Assembly (NCBI GenBank): GCA_937928585.1
Contig: CALEZK010000443.1
Location: forward strand, 1 to 9,205
Length of the DNA: 9,205 bases
Direction: 5' to 3'
Source of the DNA: an uncultured bacterium
Lineage (GTDB): Bacteria > Hydrogenedentota > Hydrogenedentia > Hydrogenedentales > SLHB01
Shown in pieces: positions 5,673-9,205 of the stretch; the first letter of the stretch is position 1; every line of letters begins with the position of its first letter. The position numbers and the translations under genes were made by a program. A model generated the notes under the pieces. That model had not been told where the DNA came from and did no database searches. It was given only the letters and a program-made list of their open reading frames with translations.

Positions 5673-6023
5673 CTAGTCGCCCGAAATCACCAGCTCGATG
5701 TGGTGCGTACGCTTGCGGATCTTTCCGCCGCGGCCGCGCGTCATCGGCTGAAACCGGTGAATCGTTGCGCCTTTGTCGACAAGCAGTTTCGTTACGACAT
5801 ATTCGTCCGTGTTCACGCGCGAACGCGTTTCCGCGGCTTTGCTCTCGGCGTTGCCCACTGCCGAAGCCAATAGCTTCGTCAATAGCGGCGAACCGCCCTT
5901 CACCGTGTAGCGCAGGATGTCCCGCGCCTCGGAGACTTTCTTTCCGCGAATCAGATCCGCGATGAGGCGCATCTTCCGCGCCGAACCGCGCTGGTTCCGT
6001 ATACGTGCTGTTGCTTCTGGCAT
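5673..6023 (-). CDS. rplV: 50S ribosomal protein L22
   Basis: Large-subunit protein whose long beta-hairpin lines the nascent-peptide tunnel near the macrolide site. With the chosen start it has 116 residues (E. coli 110). Seen: ARIRNQRGSARKMRLIADLI (6-25), RGKKVSEARDIL (26-37), NAESKAAETR (58-67), the tunnel hairpin FQPMTRGRGGKIRKRTHHIE (91-110) and the terminal LVISGD. The hairpin appears full length, with no deletion of the kind linked to macrolide resistance. ATG at 6023 is chosen over TTG at 6029: AGAGG (6030-6034) is 6 nt from the ATG but would touch the TTG. The SD overlaps the rpsS stop codon. rpsC follows after 18 nt. Confidence 0.96.
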   Translation of the reverse strand: MPEATARIRNQRGSARKMRLIADLIRGKKVSEARDILRYTVKGGSPLLTKLLASAVGNAESKAAETRSRVNTDEYVVTKLLVDKGATIHRFQPMTRGRGGKIRKRTHHIELVISGD

Positions 6024-6029
6024 GCCCAA

Positions 6030-6034
6030 CCTCT
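6030..6034 (-). promoter_or_regulatory. Ribosome-binding site deciding the rplV start
   Basis: AGAGG overlaps the rpsS TAG stop and lies 6 nt before ATG at 6023. A start at TTG 6029 would leave no spacer at all. Confidence 0.65.
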
Positions 6035-6326
6035 ACTTTCCGCCCGGGCCGGAGGACTTGTCCGACTTCGCGCCGGAGTGCGCCCTGAATGTCCGCGTCG
6101 GCGCGAACTCGCCCAACTTGTGCCCTACCATGTTCTCGGATACGAACACGGGCAGGAACTTGTTGCCGTTATGCACCGCGATGGTCATACCCACCATTTC
6201 GGGGGTAACCGTCGACCGGCGCGACCACGTGCGGATGACGCGTTTGTCACCCGTGCGGGCCTGCTTCTCCACCTTATCCATGAGGTGCCCATCGATGAAG
6301 GGGCCCTTCTTTACGGAACGTGGCAC
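6033..6326 (-). CDS. rpsS: 30S ribosomal protein S19
   Basis: 30S head protein, partner of S13, that contacts the A-site tRNA and forms intersubunit bridges. The 97 residues (E. coli 92) carry the family hallmarks: MPRSVKKGPFIDGHLMDKVE (1-20), IRTWSRRSTVTPEMVGMTIA (31-50), VHNGNKFLPVFVSENMVGHK (51-70) and LGEFAPTRTFRAH (71-83), then a short Gly/Ser/Lys tail. The start is GTG at 6326 with AGGAG at 6335-6339 and 8-nt spacing. It follows rplB by 19 nt and precedes rplV by 9 nt. The leader segment GGAGAAGATAC recurs exactly before rpmC. Confidence 0.97.
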   Translation of the reverse strand: MPRSVKKGPFIDGHLMDKVEKQARTGDKRVIRTWSRRSTVTPEMVGMTIAVHNGNKFLPVFVSENMVGHKLGEFAPTRTFRAHSGAKSDKSSGPGGK

Positions 6327-6345
6327 GGTATCTTCTCCTGTCTAC

Positions 6346-7173
6346 TTACTTGGTGCGCCGGCGAATGATGAATACATTCGTGCGCTTCTTTTCTTTACGC
6401 GTCTTATGACCCTTGGTCGAGATGCCCCAAGGCGTTGACGGGTGACGGCCACCCGAGGTACGGCCTTCACCACCGCCGTGCGGGTGATCAACCGGGTTCA
6501 TCGCAACACCGCGCACCTTGGGACGACGGCCCAACCAGCGGGTCCGGCCGGCCTTGCCCAGCGCGACGTTCAAATGCTCTTCGTTGCCAACCTGCCCAAC
6601 CGTTGCGCGACAGGTTAGAAACACGCGGCGCATTTCGCCGGAAGGAAGTCGCAGTACCGCGAATTCGCCTTCCTTACCGAGAAGCTGGCATGCGTTACCC
6701 GCGGACCGCGCGATCTGACCACCCTTGCCGGGCGTCAACTCCACGTTGTGCACGAACGCACCGAGAGGAACGTTTCCGAGCGGCAGGCAGTTGCCCACCT
6801 GGTATTCCGCCGCAGGACCGCTCGCCAGCGTCATGCCGACTTCAAGTCCGTTCGGCGCGAGGATGTAACTCTTCTCGCCATCCGCGTAGGTCAACAGCGC
6901 AATACGCGCGGACCGGTTCGGATCGTACTCGATCGCCGACACCTTCGCCGGAATGCCGTCTTTTCCGCGCTGAAAATCAATCAGACGGTAGCGGCGCTTG
7001 TGGCCACCGCCGCGGCGGCGCATCGTGATCCGGCCCATGTTGTTGCGGCCGGAGATACGGTGCTTCGCGACCGTCAATCCCTTCTCGGGCGTGTCCTTCG
7101 TGATCTCTGCAAAGTCGGAGACGCTCATCCCGCGTTGGGACGGTGTAACCGGCTTAAATTTCTTGATACCCAT
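6346..7173 (-). CDS. rplB: 50S ribosomal protein L2
   Basis: One of the largest and most conserved 50S proteins, needed for subunit association and close to the peptidyl-transferase centre. The 275 residues are standard (E. coli 273). Seen: MGIKKFKPVTPSQRGM (1-16), GRITMRRRGGGHKRRYRLID (47-66), the central SH3-like region with IALLTYADGEKSYILAP (91-107), GQIARSAGN (152-160) and MNPVDHPHGGGEGR (225-238). H230 corresponds to the conserved histidine 229 of E. coli L2. The end GHKTRKEKKRTNVFIIRRR is typical. The start is ATG at 7173 with TGGAG about 10 nt upstream, 28 nt after rplW. Confidence 0.98.
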   Translation of the reverse strand: MGIKKFKPVTPSQRGMSVSDFAEITKDTPEKGLTVAKHRISGRNNMGRITMRRRGGGHKRRYRLIDFQRGKDGIPAKVSAIEYDPNRSARIALLTYADGEKSYILAPNGLEVGMTLASGPAAEYQVGNCLPLGNVPLGAFVHNVELTPGKGGQIARSAGNACQLLGKEGEFAVLRLPSGEMRRVFLTCRATVGQVGNEEHLNVALGKAGRTRWLGRRPKVRGVAMNPVDHPHGGGEGRTSGGRHPSTPWGISTKGHKTRKEKKRTNVFIIRRRTK

Positions 7174-7201
7174 CGTGTATAGACTCCAGTGCGGCTTCGC
7201 G

Positions 7202-7489
7202 TTAACCCATCAAGTCAATCGAGTCGCCCTGCTGGAGCGTCACGACTGCTTTCTTCCAACGCGGCCGCCGGCCGGCCACGCGGCCCCGGCGCACAATCTT
7301 TCCGTCATAGTTCATCGTATTGACCGAAACGACCTTCACTTTGAACATCTCTTCCACGGCATCGCGGATTTGGTTCTTGTTCGCGCGAGGATCGACGTGA
7401 AACACATACTGGTTCTTCGAATTCATCATGATCGTCGATTCTTCGGTGAGAATCGGACGCTTCACGATATAGAACGGATTTGAATTCAT
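7202..7489 (-). CDS. rplW: 50S ribosomal protein L23
   Basis: Tunnel-exit protein that provides the main docking site for trigger factor and SRP. The 95-residue product has the family pattern: IVKRPILTEEST (8-19), NQYVFHVDPRANKNQIRDAV (26-45), EEMFKVKVVSVNTMNYDGKI (46-65) and the basic VRRGRVAGRRPRWKKAVVTL (66-85), followed by the acidic end GDSIDL. The start is ATG at 7489, which overlaps the rplD stop codon as ATGA, so reinitiation after rplD is likely. rplB follows after 28 nt. Nothing unusual. Confidence 0.97.
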   Translation of the reverse strand: MNSNPFYIVKRPILTEESTIMMNSKNQYVFHVDPRANKNQIRDAVEEMFKVKVVSVNTMNYDGKIVRRGRVAGRRPRWKKAVVTLQQGDSIDLMG

Positions 7490-8112
7490 GCGAGGCGCTC
7501 CTCGAGTTTGGCGAGCGCGTCCTTCAGCACCACCACACGATGCGCGCCAAGCACATCGAGCGCGTTCAGGTCGGATGCGGTCGTGAGCGTTACGCGCTCG
7601 AGGTTGCGCGCGGAAAGCAGCACGTTCTTGTCCGTGCCCGCGGTGACAAAGAGCGTCTTGCGGCCTTGCGGCGACAGCTTCCGCACCATCTCCGCGAAGG
7701 GCTTCGTCTTGGCCGCTTTGCAGTCGAGCGATTCAAGCACGCACAGCTGTTCGTTGCGCACGCGATCGGTCAACACGCCTGCAAGCGCCTTCCGGCGAAA
7801 CGACAACGGCACGCTCTGGCGGTAGCTCCGCTTGTGCGGGCCCCATACCGTGCCGCCGCCGCGCATCTGCGGTTCGCGCGTGCTGCCGTGACGCGCGTTG
7901 CCCGTTCCTTTTTGCGAGTACGGCTTCTTGCCGCCGCCGCTGATCATGTCGCGTGTCTTCGTCTCGTGGTTGCCCTGGCGCTTCGCGGCCTGCAAGGCCA
8001 CTACCACGTCGTGCACCATCGTCGTGTTAATCTCGACGTCGAAGACAGCGGCATTCAGCTCGACGGATCCGGCTTCGCTGCCGTCCATGCGATATACTTT
8101 TGCCGACGCCAT
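7486..8112 (-). CDS. rplD: 50S ribosomal protein L4
   Basis: Assembly protein with a globular domain on the 50S surface and a long loop reaching the tunnel constriction. In E. coli it also represses its own operon by acting on a leader upstream of rpsJ. The 208 residues (E. coli 201) include the loop KKPYSQKGTGNARHGS (62-77) and RGGGTVWGPHKRSYRQSVP (84-102), then RRKALAGVLTDR. The tunnel tip reads GTGNAR (69-74) where GTGRAR is the most common form. The start is ATG at 8112, 2 nt after the rplC stop, with a purine-rich AAGGGAAG upstream inside rplC. Its stop overlaps the rplW start. Whether L4 regulates this operon cannot be judged here: tuf, not a long leader, precedes rpsJ. Confidence 0.96.
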   Translation of the reverse strand: MASAKVYRMDGSEAGSVELNAAVFDVEINTTMVHDVVVALQAAKRQGNHETKTRDMISGGGKKPYSQKGTGNARHGSTREPQMRGGGTVWGPHKRSYRQSVPLSFRRKALAGVLTDRVRNEQLCVLESLDCKAAKTKPFAEMVRKLSPQGRKTLFVTAGTDKNVLLSARNLERVTLTTASDLNALDVLGAHRVVVLKDALAKLEERLA

Positions 8113-8114
8113 GG

Positions 8115-8750
8115 CTACTTCTTCCCTTTCACGGTCTTTTTGAGTTCGACCACGCCGCCATTCGCCCCGGGTACGCAGCCACGCACGGCGATAAGGTTTT
8201 TCTCGGCGTCCACCTTGATGATCTCAAGGTTCTGAATCGTCACGCGCGCGTCGCCCATGTGGCCGGCCATGCGCATGCCCTTCATCGTCTTTGACGGATC
8301 CGCGCTGGAACCAATCGAACCGGCGCGACGGTGGAAATTCGATCCGTGCGTGCCGGGACCGCCCCCGAAGTGGTGGCGCTTGTGAAGACCCGCGGTCCCG
8401 CGTCCCTTCGAGGTGCCTACCACGTCGACATGCTCGCCAACCTGGAACACGTCCACCTTGAGCACGTCGCCAACTTTCAACGCTTCATCCGACTTCACGC
8501 GGTATTCGCGAAGCATGCGCTTCGGAGAAACGCCCGCCTTCTTGAAATGGCCCGCGAGGGGTTTGCGCACGCCCTTAGGCTTCTTGTCTTCAAAGCCAAG
8601 CTGGACCGCATCGTACCCGTCTTTGTCAAACGTCTTGCGTTGAACAACAGTGCATGGGCCAGCTTCGACCAAGGTGACGTCGATCCAGCGCCCGTCTTCG
8701 GTGAAGACGCGCGTCATGCCCAGTTTTCTACCTAGTATTCCCGTCTGCAT
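8115..8750 (-). CDS. rplC: 50S ribosomal protein L3
   Basis: Early-assembling 23S rRNA-binding protein whose central extension reaches towards the peptidyl-transferase centre. From ATG at 8750 it has 211 residues (E. coli 209): MQTGILGRKLGMTRVF (1-16), HVDVVGTSKGRGTAGLHKRH (107-126), GPGTHGSNFHRRAGSIG (131-147), MAGHMGDARVTIQNLEI (161-177) and VPGANGGVVELKK (193-205). The frame stays open upstream to a TTG at 8819, but that stretch overlaps rpsJ and looks unlike L3, so I reject it. Two changes stand out: the common PGSIG reads AGSIG (143-147), and A150 replaces the glutamine methylated in E. coli L3. Loss of that glutamine is common outside Proteobacteria. SD AAGGGA is about 12 nt from the ATG, rather far. 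Confidence 0.96.
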   Translation of the reverse strand: MQTGILGRKLGMTRVFTEDGRWIDVTLVEAGPCTVVQRKTFDKDGYDAVQLGFEDKKPKGVRKPLAGHFKKAGVSPKRMLREYRVKSDEALKVGDVLKVDVFQVGEHVDVVGTSKGRGTAGLHKRHHFGGGPGTHGSNFHRRAGSIGSSADPSKTMKGMRMAGHMGDARVTIQNLEIIKVDAEKNLIAVRGCVPGANGGVVELKKTVKGKK

Positions 8751-8778
8751 GGTATGTGTGTTCCCTTGCGGCGCCGTT

Positions 8779-9090
8779 CTACTGCTTAATCTCGACATCG
8801 ACGCCCGCGGGAAGATCAAGACGCATCAATGCGTCTACGGTCTGCGCCGTGGGATTCACGATGTCCAGCAACCGCTTGTGCGTGCGCGTCTCAAACTGCT
8901 CGCGCGACTTCTTGTCGATGTGCGGCGAACGGTTGACGGTGTACTTCGTCATCGCCGTCGGCAACGGCACCGGGCCGTTGATCGTTGCGCCCGTGCGCTG
9001 AGCGGCCGACACGATTTCCTGCGTCGATTGATCGAGCAATCGGCTGTCGTACGCTCTCAGCTTGATCCGTATCTTTTGGGCTTGCGCCAT
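8779..9090 (-). CDS. rpsJ: 30S ribosomal protein S10
   Basis: 30S head protein; the same family (NusE) joins NusB in transcription antitermination. The 103 residues match E. coli: KIRIKLRAYDSRLLD (6-20), INGPVPLPT (37-45), YTVNRSPHIDKKSREQFETR (50-69) and the end LDLPAGVDVEIKQ (91-103). The long loop near residues 50-65, which lies close to the tetracycline site, looks ordinary. The start is ATG at 9090 with GGAG 7 nt upstream. It is the first ribosomal gene after tuf, separated by 60 nt, which means the S10 operon here is probably read through from the str operon. rplC follows after 28 nt. Confidence 0.98.
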   Translation of the reverse strand: MAQAQKIRIKLRAYDSRLLDQSTQEIVSAAQRTGATINGPVPLPTAMTKYTVNRSPHIDKKSREQFETRTHKRLLDIVNPTAQTVDALMRLDLPAGVDVEIKQ

Positions 9091-9111
9091 CGTTCGTCTC
9101 CGTCTACGTCA

Positions 9112-9137
9112 ATCGGTGCCGGCCGTATATGGCCGAT
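9112..9137 (-). promoter_or_regulatory. tuf-rpsJ spacer with two mutually exclusive short hairpins
   Basis: In mRNA sense, CGGCC-ATATAC-GGCCG (9120-9135) forms a 5-bp stem with a 6-nt loop. The alternative pairing ATCGG (9133-9137) with CCGAT (9112-9116) uses some of the same bases, so only one can form. There is no T-run, so this is not an intrinsic terminator. The stems are short and may be chance in GC-rich DNA. It could be a processing or pausing site between tuf and the ribosomal genes. Confidence 0.3.
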
Positions 9138-9150
9138 ACCTCGTTCAAAT

Positions 9151-9205
9151 CTACTGGATAATCTTGGTCACCACGCCTGCGCCGACGGTACGACCGCCTT
9201 CGCGC
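9151..9205 (-). CDS. tuf: Elongation factor Tu (last 17 codons plus stop; partial)
   Basis: Only the C-terminal end is in the window, reading REGGRTVGAGVVTKIIQ then TAG. GGRTVGAGVVTKI is the almost invariant end of EF-Tu domain 3, so the identification is safe despite the short length. EF-Tu is the GTPase that brings aminoacyl-tRNA to the ribosomal A site. The GTPase domain and start lie beyond the right edge. Its position 60 nt before rpsJ shows that the str cluster (usually rpsL-rpsG-fusA-tuf) joins the S10 cluster in this genome. No terminator hairpin with a T-run follows the stop. Confidence 0.95.
   Translation of the reverse strand, partial: REGGRTVGAGVVTKIIQ

Noticed and set aside
7480..8235. 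A 251-codon plus-strand open frame opposite rplD
   Set aside because: Antisense shadow of rplD, rich in Arg, His and Ala. No SD-supported start and no conserved domain visible.
8751..8819. N-terminal extension of L3 from TTG at 8819
   Set aside because: It overlaps the end of rpsJ, and the extra 23 residues do not resemble L3. ATG at 8750 gives the canonical start.
9091..9150. A promoter for rpsJ (TATA-like ATATAC in the spacer)
   Set aside because: No convincing -35 element at the right distance, and the ATATAC is better seen as a hairpin loop.

Overview
The window is a single, gap-free stretch of a bacterial ribosomal-protein supercluster, read entirely from the minus strand (transcription runs from base 9205 towards base 1). 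In transcription order it holds the last codons of tuf (EF-Tu), then rpsJ-rplC-rplD-rplW-rplB-rpsS-rplV-rpsC-rplP-rpmC-rpsQ (the S10 operon), then rplN-rplX-rplE-rpsN-rpsH-rplF-rplR-rpsE-rplO (the spc operon). rplO runs off the left edge. Every gene was identified from the hallmark residues of its family, and the order is the canonical bacterial one. No stretch longer than about 100 bases lacks a gene, and all long plus-strand reading frames are antisense shadows.

Organism: a bacterium with fairly GC-rich DNA. Useful traits are tuf directly upstream of rpsJ (str and S10 clusters joined), no rpmD (L30) between rpsE and rplO, a short zinc-ribbon S14, a Gly/Arg-rich tail on S3, and frequent GTG/TTG starts (six GTG and one TTG among the 20 genes whose start is visible). 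These argue against Gammaproteobacteria and suggest a less-studied phylum, possibly near the PVC/FCB groups or Hydrogenedentota-like lineages. I cannot assign it from this window.

How it works together: the genes encode 20 ribosomal proteins that assemble into both subunits, plus EF-Tu, which delivers aminoacyl-tRNA to the finished ribosome. Most spacers are 2 to 30 nt, several Shine-Dalgarno (SD) sequences lie on the previous stop codon, and rplD/rplW overlap as ATGA, so translation is probably coupled along the message. Only three spacers are long: tuf-rpsJ (60 nt), rplX-rplE (95 nt) and rplR-rpsE (102 nt). Each can fold in the mRNA sense. The rplX-rplE spacer sits just before rplE, the gene at which S8 represses the spc operon in E. 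coli, so it is the best candidate for a regulatory RNA here.

I see no mobile element, CRISPR array, tRNA, rRNA, clear promoter or intrinsic terminator, and no evidence of a previously undescribed system. The points most worth a second look are the folded spacers, the missing rpmD and the recurring initiation-region sequences.
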